Source: JADJVL01 sp046331545 (GTDB lineage Bacteria; Acidobacteriota; Holophagae; Holophagales; Holophagaceae). Taken from it: DNA of 64,000 bases. The DNA lies in NCBI GenBank assembly GCA_046331545.1, contig JAXLQR010000002.1, forward strand, positions 2,294,001 to 2,358,000, in the 5' to 3' direction. Position numbers and translations under genes: made by a program. Below the pieces are notes generated by a model. That model was given only the letters and a program-made list of their open reading frames with translations. It searched no databases and was not told the origin of the DNA. Shown here in pieces: positions 48,636 to 57,595 of the stretch (within the stretch, counting starts at the first letter, position 1; each line of letters starts with the position of its first letter).

Positions 48636-49181
48636 CTAGCGGGAAGCGCCTTCCCGGCCGCGCAGCGCGGCGGGGTCCGGCGCCCAGGCCTCCACCCAGC
48701 GCTGCGCCAGGACGCGCAGGATCACGCCCGCCAGCCCCGTCCAGGCCAGGGCCAGGCAGGTGCAGCCGAGGCCGAGCCACAGGCCGGCGGGAAGGCTGGC
48801 GGGACCCAGGGCGCCATAGGGAGACGGATGGCCTTGGAGCCGCAGCACCCTGCCCCCGAGGGCCACGCCGAGGCCCCCGGCCGCCAGGGCCAGCAGCGCC
48901 ACGCGGAGCACCGCCGCGGCCCAGCGCTGCCAGGACCCCGTGCCCTGGAAGGCCACGTAGGGACCGCCGAGGAGGCCGACGGGGCCGAGGGCCGCCAGGG
49001 CGCAGGCCGCATGCACCGCCAGGAAGCGCACGTCAGCTCCCAGGGCGTGGGCCGTCCACGCCGTCGCCAGGGCCACGACGCCCGCCACGGCCCCCAGGCC
49101 CACGCCCCGCGCGGTGCGGCGCAGCTCGAAGACGGGATCGGGACGGAGGAGGGGCGCGCGGGGCGGCGCGTAGGGATGCAT
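48636..49181 (-). CDS. Four-helix membrane protein, unknown
   Basis: 181 aa; four hydrophobic segments (VGLGAVAGVVALATAWTAHA, the VHAACALAALGPVGLLGG stretch, and two more). ATG at 49181. No family recognised. Converges with the TfoX-like gene. Confidence 0.6.
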   Translation of the reverse strand: MHPYAPPRAPLLRPDPVFELRRTARGVGLGAVAGVVALATAWTAHALGADVRFLAVHAACALAALGPVGLLGGPYVAFQGTGSWQRWAAAVLRVALLALAAGGLGVALGGRVLRLQGHPSPYGALGPASLPAGLWLGLGCTCLALAWTGLAGVILRVLAQRWVEAWAPDPAALRGREGASR

Positions 49182-49240
49182 GGCGGACTCCACGCATGCC
49201 GTGCGGGGAGGCGCGCCGGAGGTTCCGCGGGGAAAGGTTC

Positions 49241-50038
49241 CTAGCACCGCGCGCAGAAGTGGGGCGGGGCGGGGAGGGCCGCGATCCTTTCGAAGGCCTG
49301 CCGCCACGCGGCCTCCGGACCCCGGAAGGCTGCCACCTCCGGGCCGAGGCCTCGAAGGGCGTGGAGGAGGGTGGGATCCCCGGGCAGGGGCAGGCAGGGC
49401 ACGGCCTGGCCCAGGGCGGCCCGCAGCGAGATCCTCAGGGCCTCGGCCAGGGGCGTGGCGGTGGGCAGCACGAGGGGCGCCACGAGGAGCTCGGCGCCCT
49501 CGGGAGGCTCGACGCCCGGCCACAGAAGCGTCTCGAGGCCGTCGGCGACGGCGGCCCAGGGCGGCTGCCGGAACACCGCCTGCCGTCGCGCCTTGTCCCA
49601 GTCGGGCAGGAAGGCCTTCAGCTCCGCCTTCTCCAGGGGCGCCAGGGGCGCCTTCGGGAGCGCGACCGGCCGCGCGGCGCGGATCCGCCCCGGCAGGCGC
49701 TTGGCCAGCATGGGCCGTCCGCCCAGCCAGGCCAGCCCCGCGTCCAGGGCGCAGCTCAACGCCCCCAGCCGGCGGCGATGGTGGCGGAAGGCCGCCTCCG
49801 GAACCGTGCCGGGCAGGACGAGCACGGCGACGAGGTTCAGGTCGAGCCCCGCCTCCTGGGCCGAGGCGATGGCCGCCAGGGGCTCCAGCAGGTCCGGGGC
49901 GTGGGCCGAGGCCACCAGCACCTGGGGCAGCCCGTGGGCCTTCACCCGCTCGATGGCCAGCAGGTCCAGGCTGGGGCCGGGGCCGGAGAGCAGCGATCCG
50001 CCCAGCTCCGCGGCGAGGCGCAAGGCGAGGGGGTTCAT
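49241..50038 (-). CDS. Hypothetical protein
   Basis: 265 aa, rich in Ala, Leu and Pro, soluble. No motif recognised; it ends in CARC. I chose ATG 50038 (MNPLALRLAAELGGSLL) over an upstream start at 50119, which would overlap hflX. No clear ribosome site; codon pattern supports coding on this strand. Confidence 0.6.
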   Translation of the reverse strand: MNPLALRLAAELGGSLLSGPGPSLDLLAIERVKAHGLPQVLVASAHAPDLLEPLAAIASAQEAGLDLNLVAVLVLPGTVPEAAFRHHRRRLGALSCALDAGLAWLGGRPMLAKRLPGRIRAARPVALPKAPLAPLEKAELKAFLPDWDKARRQAVFRQPPWAAVADGLETLLWPGVEPPEGAELLVAPLVLPTATPLAEALRISLRAALGQAVPCLPLPGDPTLLHALRGLGPEVAAFRGPEAAWRQAFERIAALPAPPHFCARC

Positions 50039-50102
50039 GGGCGGGCCGCCATGGTGGAAGGGTAGCGGGGAAAGCGCGGGCACCGGGTTACCCTGGGAAC
50101 CG

Positions 50103-51293
50103 ATGACCGCAACCCCCACGCGCTGCTTCCTCCTCGCCCGGCAGGACCCTCAGGAGACGGAGCGCGCCGTGGAGGAGCACCTGAAGGAACTGGCGGAACT
50201 GGCCCGGGCCGCGGGGCTGGAGCCCGCGGGCCATCGGAAGCTGCGCCGTCCCACCCCGGAGGCCCGCACCTTCTACGGCAAGGGGCAGCTCGACGCGGCC
50301 GCCTCGGAGGCCAAGGCCGCTGGCGCGACCCTGCTGCTCTGCGACGACGACCTGAGCGGCAGCCAGACCCGCAACATCGAGAAGGCCACGGGGCTCGCCT
50401 GCCTGGAGCGCACCGGGCTGATCCTCTCGATCTTCGAGCAGCGGGCCCAGACCCGGGAGGCCCGGGCCCAGGTGGAGCTGGCCCGCTGCGAGTACGAACT
50501 GCCCCGTCTGAAGGGAGCCTGGACCCACCTCGAGCGGCAGGTGGGCGGCGTGGGCGTGCGCGGCGGGCCCGGAGAGACCCAGATCGAGGTGGACCGCCGC
50601 ATGACGCGCACGCGCATCGCCCAGCTCAAGAAGGAGCTGGCCCACCTCGAGCAGGTGCGCGAGACCCAGCGCCAGGGGCGCATAGAGGGCCTGCCCCGCA
50701 TCGCCCTGGTGGGCTACACCAACGCCGGGAAGACCACGCTCCTGCGGGCCCTCACCGGCCAGGGCGAACCCAAGGACATGCTCTTCGCGACCCTGGACAC
50801 CACGACCCGACGGGCCTGGCTGGGCGCCGACGACGAGACGGGCCGGCCCAAGCAGGCCCTCATCAGCGACACCGTCGGCTTCATCCGCAAGCTGCCCCAC
50901 CAGCTCGTGGCGGCCTTCCGCTCGACCCTGGGGGAGGTCCGCACCGCCGACGCCCTGCTGGTGGTGGCGGACGCGGCCAGCCCCGAACTCGACGCCCACC
51001 TGAAGGTGGTGGGCACCACGCTGCGGGAGATCGGCTGCGGCGACCATCCGCGCCTCCTGGTGCTGAACCAGGTGGACCGCCTCACGCGCCCGCGACGCCT
51101 CGACCTTCGCAAGAAGCATCCCCACGCGGCCTTCACCAGCGCCACCGAGAAGGAGGGCGCCGAGGAGGTCCGCGAGTGGCTGCGGGACCTCATCCCCGGG
51201 CCGCCGAAGCCCCGGGAGCCGGAGTGGTGGGAGCTGGCGGAGGGACGGGTGCCGGAACCCTCCGGCGAAGCGGCGGAACCCTCAGCCCTCTGA
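50103..51293 (+). CDS. hflX: GTPase HflX
   Basis: Ribosome-binding GTPase that splits stalled 70S after heat stress. 396 aa. The N-terminal HflX domain has VGGVGVRGGPGETQIEVDRR; G1 GYTNAGKTTLLRAL, G3 DTVGFIRKLPHQLVAAFRST, and G4 LNQVD are visible. The last 12 bases overlap the convergent DUF4149 gene. Confidence 0.95.
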   Translation: MTATPTRCFLLARQDPQETERAVEEHLKELAELARAAGLEPAGHRKLRRPTPEARTFYGKGQLDAAASEAKAAGATLLLCDDDLSGSQTRNIEKATGLACLERTGLILSIFEQRAQTREARAQVELARCEYELPRLKGAWTHLERQVGGVGVRGGPGETQIEVDRRMTRTRIAQLKKELAHLEQVRETQRQGRIEGLPRIALVGYTNAGKTTLLRALTGQGEPKDMLFATLDTTTRRAWLGADDETGRPKQALISDTVGFIRKLPHQLVAAFRSTLGEVRTADALLVVADAASPELDAHLKVVGTTLREIGCGDHPRLLVLNQVDRLTRPRRLDLRKKHPHAAFTSATEKEGAEEVREWLRDLIPGPPKPREPEWWELAEGRVPEPSGEAAEPSAL

Positions 51294-51830
51294 GGCGTCG
51301 CGGCCCGGCGACGGTTCCGGTTCCGGGGACTGCTCCCGGGGGAGGCGCGCGGCGGTGGCCGCCAGGCCCACCGCGAGCAGCATGCGGATCACCAGGAACT
51401 GGGCGGAGATCCCGTGGGCCTTCCGGTGCGCGGCCCGGTCCGGATGGTCGGGGGCGAAGGACTCGATGGGGCCCTGCAGGCGGGCGCGGATCTCGTGGAC
51501 CTTGGGGGTCACCACGAAGGCGCTGGCGAAGGTGAGCAGGAGGCCCGCCAGGGCGGCGAAGCTCCAGAGGCGGAGGGGGCCGATGGGCAGCGCGTCCCCG
51601 ACCTCCTGGAGCCAGCGACCCCCGGCGCTGAAGGCCAGGGCGAGGCCGAAGGCGGCGAAGGCGGCCCAGTCCAGCCTCGGCAGGACGAGGGTGACCACCG
51701 AGCCCGCCAGGTCCCGGGCGGGCAGGGCCTGGAAGAGGGCCGGCGCGGAGACCAGGGCGAACTCCAGGGCCATGCCCGTCCAGAGCAGGAGCAGGCCGGT
51801 GGAGAGGGCGTCGAGGGTGCGCGGCTTCAT
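51282..51830 (-). CDS. DUF4149-like membrane protein
   Basis: 182 aa with four helices (LLLLWTGMALEFALVSAPAL, LDWAAFAAFGLALAF, LRLWSFAALAGLLLTFASAF, FLVIRMLLAVGLAATAA). The soluble loop HEIRARLQGPIESF is typical of DUF4149 proteins. ATG overlaps the upstream ACT gene (ATGA), so they are coupled. Confidence 0.75.
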   Translation of the reverse strand: MKPRTLDALSTGLLLLWTGMALEFALVSAPALFQALPARDLAGSVVTLVLPRLDWAAFAAFGLALAFSAGGRWLQEVGDALPIGPLRLWSFAALAGLLLTFASAFVVTPKVHEIRARLQGPIESFAPDHPDRAAHRKAHGISAQFLVIRMLLAVGLAATAARLPREQSPEPEPSPGRDASEG

Positions 51831-52219
51831 GGGGCCAGGATCGCATGCCCCGCGGCCGCGAGGGCCGCCACGGCCTCCTCCAGGCACTCCGCGCGCACCA
51901 GGACGTAGTCCGTGTCGAAGGTGGAGAGCGCGAAGACGCTGATCCCGGCCTCGGCCAGGGGCGCCAGCAGCGCCGAGAGGATGCCGGTGAGGGCGAAGTC
52001 CAGCGGACCCTCGACTTCCAGGGCCCGGAAGGGGCCTTCCCGGCGCTCGTGGTCCGGGACGCCGGACCAGGCGCAGACGAGGGAGCATTCCCGGGGCGTC
52101 CGCGTCACGGCCTGGAGGGAGCCCGCGAGGGCCCATGCCGGGACCTCCGCCCCGGGCGCCAGGCGGACCACGGCCAGGTCTCCGGGGAGGACCCCAAGCC
52201 TCAGCCCCGCGGCCGCCAT
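51827..52219 (-). CDS. ACT-domain protein (COG3603-like)
   Basis: 130 aa made of two ACT-like halves; the second has GISVFALSTFDTDYVLVRAE, the family signature. Probably a small ligand-binding sensor; ligand unknown. Starts at ATG 52219, four bases after the gspG-like stop. Confidence 0.8.
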   Translation of the reverse strand: MAAAGLRLGVLPGDLAVVRLAPGAEVPAWALAGSLQAVTRTPRECSLVCAWSGVPDHERREGPFRALEVEGPLDFALTGILSALLAPLAEAGISVFALSTFDTDYVLVRAECLEEAVAALAAAGHAILAP

Positions 52220-52223
52220 GGCC

Positions 52224-52640
52224 TCAGTAGGTCCACTCGTTGTAGGGAACCCCGTTGGTCCCGAGGTCCGTGGAGGCGCTGCGGACGCGGTAGATGCCCG
52301 CCTCGGCGTCGGGACCGGCATCCGGGTCGGGGGCCTCGAGTTCGGTGACCCAGGTGTCGCGGGATCCGGTCATGGGGTCGATGGGCACCTCGCGGAGGTA
52401 TCCCAGCTCCCGCAGGCGGCCCAGGGTGGTGGGGTACTTGCCCCGGTCGGCCCGGTGCTGCTCCAGGGCGTGGGTGATCTGGAAGATGTTCTCCTTCAGC
52501 ACCGACTCCTTGGCGACCTTCGTGTGGTGGCGCACGCCCACGACGCCCACGGAGGCGAGCAGAGCCAGGATGGTCATCACCACGAGCAGTTCCAGGAGCG
52601 TGAAGCCCCGGGCCCGGCGGCGCGAAGGGTGCAGCGTCAT
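52224..52640 (-). CDS. gspG: Type II secretion pseudopilin GspG
   Basis: Major pseudopilin-like protein, 138 aa. Prepilin cleavage and methylation site RGFTLLELLVVMTILALLAS with the key Glu at +5; then DPMTGSRDTWVTE and a GspG-type calcium region near the C-terminus. No other secretion gene is adjacent, so it may be an orphan. AAGGTGA lies upstream of the ATG. Confidence 0.9.
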   Translation of the reverse strand: MTLHPSRRRARGFTLLELLVVMTILALLASVGVVGVRHHTKVAKESVLKENIFQITHALEQHRADRGKYPTTLGRLRELGYLREVPIDPMTGSRDTWVTELEAPDPDAGPDAEAGIYRVRSASTDLGTNGVPYNEWTY

Positions 52641-52686
52641 GGTTTCACCTTACCATCCGGGTGGCCGGAAGCCCCAGGAGGTGCCC

Positions 52687-53172
52687 GTGGACGCCGTGCG
52701 ATGCCTCGTCGAGACCCTGGAGCGCGCCTACCGGAGGAAGTCCTGGCACGGCACGGGCCTCCGCGGCTCCCTCCGGCTCCTCTACCCCGAAGCCCGCCTG
52801 TGGCGTCCCGGACCCGGGCGGCCCAGCGCCTGGGAACTGCTGGTGCATGCCGCGTACTGGAAATACATCGTGCTCAAGGCCCTGGAGCCGGCGGCCGGCC
52901 ACGCTTTCGGGGAGCGGGGCAGCAACTTCTTCCCGCGGGAGGACGGACTGTCCGAGGCGGACTGGAAGGAGGACCTGGCCCGTCTGGACGCGCTGCATCT
53001 CAAGGTCCTCCAGGCCGCGGGCCGCCTCCGCCCGGCGGACCTCGACCGCCCGGCCCCGGGGCGCAAGGACAGCGCCTTCACCCTGCTCGCCGGCCTCGCG
53101 GCCCACGACCTGCACCACGCGGGACAGGTGCAGCTGATCCGGAGGCTGTGGGAGGCCGCCCCTGAAGGCTGA
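52687..53172 (+). CDS. DinB/YfiT-like four-helix protein
   Basis: 161 aa. Metal-type histidines: VHAAYW and the pair in AAHDLHHAGQVQLIRRLW, as in DinB-superfamily thiol transferases or metal hydrolases. GTG 52687 follows AGGAGG at suitable distance. Substrate unknown. Confidence 0.8.
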   Translation: MDAVRCLVETLERAYRRKSWHGTGLRGSLRLLYPEARLWRPGPGRPSAWELLVHAAYWKYIVLKALEPAAGHAFGERGSNFFPREDGLSEADWKEDLARLDALHLKVLQAAGRLRPADLDRPAPGRKDSAFTLLAGLAAHDLHHAGQVQLIRRLWEAAPEG

Positions 53173-53193
53173 GGCCCCGTTCCTGCGAGAGGC

Positions 53194-54300
53194 TCAGAGC
53201 ACGCCGCGGCGCTTCTGGTCCAGCTCGATGGAGTCGTACAGGGCCTGGAAGTTGCCCTCGCCGAAGCCCATGTTCCCCCGCCGCTGGATGATCTCGAAGA
53301 AGAGCGGCCCGATCTGGTCCTCGGTGAAGATCTGCAGCAGGTAGCCCGTCCCGTCGCCGTCGATCTGCACGCCCAGCTCCTCGGCGGTCTCGAGGCTCTC
53401 GCGCACGGTGTAGCCGCTCTTCGCGATGCGGCCGGGCAGCAGCTCGTAGTAGGTCTTCGGGACCCGCAGGAACTTGAAGCCCTGATCCTGGAGCGTGCGC
53501 AGGGTGCGGAAGATGTCGTTCGTGCTCATGGCGATGTGCTGCACGCCCTGGCCCCGGTGGCGCTTGACGTACTCCTGGACCTGGCTCTTCTCGTCCGTGG
53601 GCTGGTTGATGGGGATGATCACCCGGTTGTTGGAGGACTGGACGACCTTGGAGTCGAGGCCCGTGCCCAGGGCGCCACGGATGTGGAATTCGCGGGTCAC
53701 CACGAATCCGTAGACGTTCTCGTAGAAGGCCACCAGGGCCTCCATCTCGTCGGGGCCGACGTTGTTGGTGAGGTGGTCCACCCGCACGAGGCCGGGGTCG
53801 CAGTGTGCCGGCGCGGGATCGGGCTGGAGGCCGGGCCAGAAGGCCGCCGGCTCGCCCTTCCGCTCCACGAGGTAGTTCCAGACGTCCCCGAGACCCTGGA
53901 TGGCGGCGAAACGGACCGTGCCGGCCCCCAGCTCATGGGTCTCGGCCTCGAGGCGGACCTGGGCGCCCCGGGCCTTCGCTTCGGCCAGGGCCGCGTCCAG
54001 GTCCTCCACCTCGAAGTTGAGGGCGCACACGCCCTCGTCGTGGGCCGCGAAGTAGCGCCCGGGGTGGGTGGTCCCGTCGGCCTCGAAGATCAGGATGTCC
54101 ATGCGCTGCTGGCGGAGATGCACCATCCGGCCCCAGGGGGCCGAGCCGCTCGCGACGCGCGCGAAGCCCAGCTTGCGGTAGAGGGGCTCGAGCCGGGCGA
54201 TGGAGCCCGTCATCTGGAAATGGTCGATGCGCACGAGCCCGAGGGGGTTCGAGGCCTGCCGGGCCTGGACCTCGGACAGGGCGAAACTGGGTGCGGACAT
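53194..54300 (-). CDS. hpd: 4-hydroxyphenylpyruvate dioxygenase
   Basis: Fe(II) enzyme converting 4-hydroxyphenylpyruvate to homogentisate in tyrosine breakdown. 368 aa; iron ligands H176 (VDHLTNN), H255 (QHIAMST) and E336 (FFEIIQRRG). The close relative hydroxymandelate synthase cannot be excluded. No homogentisate dioxygenase or other tyrosine gene is nearby. GGAGGAAG precedes the ATG. Confidence 0.95.
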   Translation of the reverse strand: MSAPSFALSEVQARQASNPLGLVRIDHFQMTGSIARLEPLYRKLGFARVASGSAPWGRMVHLRQQRMDILIFEADGTTHPGRYFAAHDEGVCALNFEVEDLDAALAEAKARGAQVRLEAETHELGAGTVRFAAIQGLGDVWNYLVERKGEPAAFWPGLQPDPAPAHCDPGLVRVDHLTNNVGPDEMEALVAFYENVYGFVVTREFHIRGALGTGLDSKVVQSSNNRVIIPINQPTDEKSQVQEYVKRHRGQGVQHIAMSTNDIFRTLRTLQDQGFKFLRVPKTYYELLPGRIAKSGYTVRESLETAEELGVQIDGDGTGYLLQIFTEDQIGPLFFEIIQRRGNMGFGEGNFQALYDSIELDQKRRGVL

Positions 54301-54724
54301 GGGTCTTCCTCCGTCACAACCCAGAATTCTCGCTGGTGATCGTGATGGGGGTCACAGCATGGCCATGTGATCCGCCTAGGACCTCCCGATCCGAAATGAT
54401 CGAGGGCCCGCGTCGCGGGCCCTCGACTGAAGTTTGGTACGTTCGCGCCAAAACATATCTGATTAAGGCGGTTACAACTCCACGCGGCAGTGCCTCAGGG
54501 GGCAATTGGCCCCCGCCCGAATCCTTCCAACTCTTCGAGCTTGCCCTGAACGTCCCTGATCAGGCTCTTCGCTGTGGTTGAATACTGAGCTGACCAACGC
54601 GTACCTGGAGCAGGGGGACCTGCAGGCAGCGGGCCGGCTGCAAGTTCCACAAACCCTTATTCCCCGTTGGGCTGATCTCGACCCAGCAAGAGATCCAGGG
54701 CGAACCGTGGGGTGCGACCTCTCC
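54301..54724. other. 424-bp region between hpd and the CLC genes
   Basis: Holds the terminator-like hairpin at 54400-54426. The rest (54427-54724) has a different base mix from the flanks. A minus-strand frame ending at 54495 reads AKSLIRDVQGKLEELEGFGR, about 44 codons without a convincing start; it could be the worn 3' end of a lost gene. No tRNA seen. Confidence 0.4.
54400..54426 (-). terminator. Terminator of the CLC gene pair
   Basis: Near-perfect inverted repeat (TCGAGGGCCCGCG / CGCGGGCCCTCGA) around 54413. It lies downstream of the leftward CLC genes and upstream of hpd, followed on the minus strand by TCATTTCGG. Confidence 0.6.
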
Positions 54725-56182
54725 CTACGTCTTGGAGGCAGGGGTCCGCCCCTTCGTCAGATTGTGGAAGCGGTAGGTAAGTGTCCCGGCCTTGGGGCGC
54801 AGGCCCGTCCTCTGGACCTCACCGATGGGCCCGCCCAGGCGGACGTCGAGACCGGCCGATTTGGAGAAGCCGAGCTTCTGGCTGGCGTACACGCTGCGGT
54901 GTCCCACGATCAGGAAGGCGGTTCCTGCGGCCAGGGCCGCGTAGATGCCCTCGGTCCTTGGGAGCAGTTCGATGCCCATCACCGCGGCAGCGATGGGAGT
55001 GTTCGCGCTGGCAGCCAGCAATGCGACGAACCCGAAGGCCGCCAGCAGGGGTTGGGGCAGCCCGAGAAGCCGGGAGAGGGCTGCTCCGCTGGTGACTCCG
55101 ACAAAAAAGATCGGGGTTACGATCCCGCCACTTCCGCCGGTCTCGAGGGTCACTGAGGTGGCGACGATCTTCAGTGCGAAGGCCGCCGAAGCAACCTGCA
55201 TCGTGCCAACGAGGGTGCCCTCGATGGTCTCTGTGCCGAGGCCGGCATATCGATCCCCCGCGAGGGCATACAGACCCGCTAGGAACAAGCCTCCGGCGAC
55301 CGCGACGCGGTAAGGGTGGCCGGAGAAGGGTTGCAGGAGCCGATCGAGCCCGCGCATGCACTCGATCAGTAGGAGGGCGATCAGTCCGAAGGCGACGCCC
55401 GCGAGCAGGGTGATGAAGAGGACCTTCGCCTGCCCCATGTCCCCGAAAGCGTCGCGCAAGACCGGGAAGGGCGCATGGACCCCGCACACCAGATGGCCCA
55501 CGATCCCGGCCAATAGGCTCGGGAACAGGACCGTGTAATCGATCCGTCCCAGGTACAACACCTCGATCCCGAATAGCGCGCCGGAGATGGGGGTCCCGAA
55601 GACCGAAGCGAACCCTGCGCTGATCCCACAAATGACCAGCCGGCGGCGGTCCTCGTCGCTCAAGCGCAGCAGGTCGGAGAAGAGGCTGGTAAGGGAGGCA
55701 CCGATCTGCGCCGCGGGTCCCTCTTTACCGACCGACCCCCCGAAGGCCAGGGTGAGCACGGTGGCAAGAAGCTTCACGGGCGCGATCTGCCAGTCCACCC
55801 GGCCGGACCGCTGGTGGACTGCTGTTATGACCGCATCGGTGCCATGGCCCCGCGCTTCAGGTGCGAAATTCCGGATCAGCCACACGCCGGCCGGCAGGAC
55901 CAGGGGAAGCAGCCAGGAGGGATGGGCGCGCCCCCATGGGGCCGAGCGGACGAACTCCGTGGAAGCGGCCAGGCACCAAAGGAACACGCGGGTCCCGATT
56001 CCCACGCAGAGGCCTGCGGAGGCCCCGAGCAGGGCCCATTTAAACGTGCTGATGAGCAGGGCCGCGTGCTCGGTATACCAACGGATCTCATCCGCAAGCA
56101 GGGGCGAGGAAAGGTCTTGCTTCCCTTCGCTGCGGAGCCTCCTCGCGTAGCGGGCATGGAGGGATCTCTGCTTCTGTGTCAT
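54725..56182 (-). CDS. CLC-family chloride channel/antiporter 1
   Basis: 485 aa membrane protein with the CLC fold. Anion-pore motifs: GHGTD (112-116, replacing GSGIP), GKEGP (152-156) with the gating Glu154, GTPISGALFGIEVL, and GGIVTPIFFVG. Family members exchange Cl- or F- for H+ or conduct Cl-; ion not assigned. Lies 79 bases downstream of the second CLC gene, likely one transcript. More A/T-rich in third positions than hpd. Confidence 0.92.
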   Translation of the reverse strand: MTQKQRSLHARYARRLRSEGKQDLSSPLLADEIRWYTEHAALLISTFKWALLGASAGLCVGIGTRVFLWCLAASTEFVRSAPWGRAHPSWLLPLVLPAGVWLIRNFAPEARGHGTDAVITAVHQRSGRVDWQIAPVKLLATVLTLAFGGSVGKEGPAAQIGASLTSLFSDLLRLSDEDRRRLVICGISAGFASVFGTPISGALFGIEVLYLGRIDYTVLFPSLLAGIVGHLVCGVHAPFPVLRDAFGDMGQAKVLFITLLAGVAFGLIALLLIECMRGLDRLLQPFSGHPYRVAVAGGLFLAGLYALAGDRYAGLGTETIEGTLVGTMQVASAAFALKIVATSVTLETGGSGGIVTPIFFVGVTSGAALSRLLGLPQPLLAAFGFVALLAASANTPIAAAVMGIELLPRTEGIYAALAAGTAFLIVGHRSVYASQKLGFSKSAGLDVRLGGPIGEVQRTGLRPKAGTLTYRFHNLTKGRTPASKT

Positions 56183-56261
56183 GGGTGGGTTGGTGCGGCC
56201 GGAGACTTCGGCGGTGGGCCGGGCCAGTTCGGGTCCGGCCTTTTTGCCGGTGAGTGGCTTC

Positions 56262-57521
56262 TCAAGGCCGCTCCCGCACCACGAGGTACGCGACGCCGGT
56301 CCCGATCAGAGCGGGGACGACGAGGGCCGCCTGTGCCGTGGTCTCAGCGAGGAAGACCACCGGCACCAGGATGGTCTCGTGGGTCGCCCCGGCGAACGCG
56401 GCGCCGCCGATGAGGGTCATGTAGCCGGGTTGCCCCAGGCCCAGCCAGGCATCGAAGGCTGCGCCGATACAACCGCCCATCGCGATGGACGGCAACCAGA
56501 TGCCCCCGATGCCGCCCCCGGCCAAGGTCAGGGCTGTGGCGGCAAGTTTCAGGGACAGGAAGAACAGGGCCTGAGTGGATAGGGTGTCGCCCTTCAGCAG
56601 GTGTGCGATGAGCTCCAGGCCGCCACCCTGTGTGACAGGGAAGTCCTTCCAGAACAGGTGGGCGGGAAGGGAGAGCAGGGTCAGACCGATGCCCGCCAGC
56701 AGGCCCCGCCAGACGAAGGGGATGGGCTCAAGGCCCCTGCGGAACCTCGCTTTGAGCCAGAGAAAGAGGCTGGCTCCGAGCCCACAGGCCAGGCCCAGCA
56801 GCACTGCCCAGAGGATCTCAGCGTACTTGGCCTGGTAGGTCCTTCCGACTGCGATGAGGGGCATGAGGCCCATGGAGGCAGAAAAGACCATGAACCCTGA
56901 TGCTCCAGCGAAGAGGCAGGGCACGGTGGCCTCGGCGTCGAGCCGGCCATCGTGCTCGGCCGCCATCAAGGCCCCGGACAGCGGAGCCCGGAAGACGGCG
57001 GCAAGGGCCGCGGCGGAACCGGCCCGCACCATCACGGACGCCGGGGCGCTCAGCCGGCGCAGAACGGGGATCCGCTTCGACAAGACCCGAATGAATCGAT
57101 GGCACTGCAATCCCAGCGCTGAGCCAAGCCACTTCCCGGGTCCCTCCACACCGGCGCTCCCGCCAAAGCCGATGGTCATGGCGCAGGCCCAGACCTTCGC
57201 GAGGGATTTACGGAAGGGGAAGACCTCGTAGGGGTTCTGGTGGGCCAAATCCATGTCGCGGAAGAGGGACACTTCCCCGATGCGCGTCAGGGTGAGCCAG
57301 AGGGTCACCAGGAAGAGCCCAAGAGCCGGGATCAGAAGGGAGAGATGCGTCTTGCCCCCCAGTCGCCCCACCCACGGTTCGAAGGACCCGAGGCCCCGGA
57401 GGGCGAATGCCACCACAAGACCGATGCCGGCGCCGAGGGGAAGCATCACCATCACCAGCCGGCGGGTATGGGCCAGCATGCGCAGACGATGGTGGGGGGA
57501 GGAGATGAAGAAGCGAGACAT
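56262..57521 (-). CDS. CLC-family chloride channel/antiporter 2 (diverged)
   Basis: 419 aa. Gating motif GSAGVEGP keeps Glu126; FRAPLSGALMAAEHDG and GGIGGIWLPSIAMGGCIG match CLC helices, but the GSGIP site is not recognisable. It is a distant paralogue of the gene to its left. ATG 57521 follows TTGAGGCCT; a TTG three codons earlier is possible. Divergent from marR with a 74-base gap. Confidence 0.85.
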   Translation of the reverse strand: MSRFFISSPHHRLRMLAHTRRLVMVMLPLGAGIGLVVAFALRGLGSFEPWVGRLGGKTHLSLLIPALGLFLVTLWLTLTRIGEVSLFRDMDLAHQNPYEVFPFRKSLAKVWACAMTIGFGGSAGVEGPGKWLGSALGLQCHRFIRVLSKRIPVLRRLSAPASVMVRAGSAAALAAVFRAPLSGALMAAEHDGRLDAEATVPCLFAGASGFMVFSASMGLMPLIAVGRTYQAKYAEILWAVLLGLACGLGASLFLWLKARFRRGLEPIPFVWRGLLAGIGLTLLSLPAHLFWKDFPVTQGGGLELIAHLLKGDTLSTQALFFLSLKLAATALTLAGGGIGGIWLPSIAMGGCIGAAFDAWLGLGQPGYMTLIGGAAFAGATHETILVPVVFLAETTAQAALVVPALIGTGVAYLVVRERP

Positions 57522-57560
57522 AGGCCTCAAGTCAGGACAGGAAATCCCGAGAGACCCAAG

Positions 57561-57589
57561 TTGACAAGAATGTTGTTTGAGTGCAAACT
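57561..57589 (+). promoter_or_regulatory. marR promoter with GTTTG-N4-CAAAC operator
   Basis: TTGACA (57561-57566, perfect -35), 17-base spacer, CAAACT (57584-57589) as a weak -10. Within it lies the palindrome GTTTGAGTGCAAAC (57575-57588; 5-bp arms, 4-base centre). Binding there would block RNA polymerase; the gap also has to drive the divergent CLC gene. The marR ATG is only seven bases further, suggesting a leaderless or nearly leaderless mRNA. Confidence 0.6.
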
Positions 57590-57595
57590 ATTTGT

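Noticed and set aside
56217..56245. GGCCGG...CCGGCC followed by TTTTT on the plus strand in the gap between the CLC genes
   Set aside because: It resembles a terminator but points against the direction of both genes and has a 12-base loop; no plus-strand transcript is known here.
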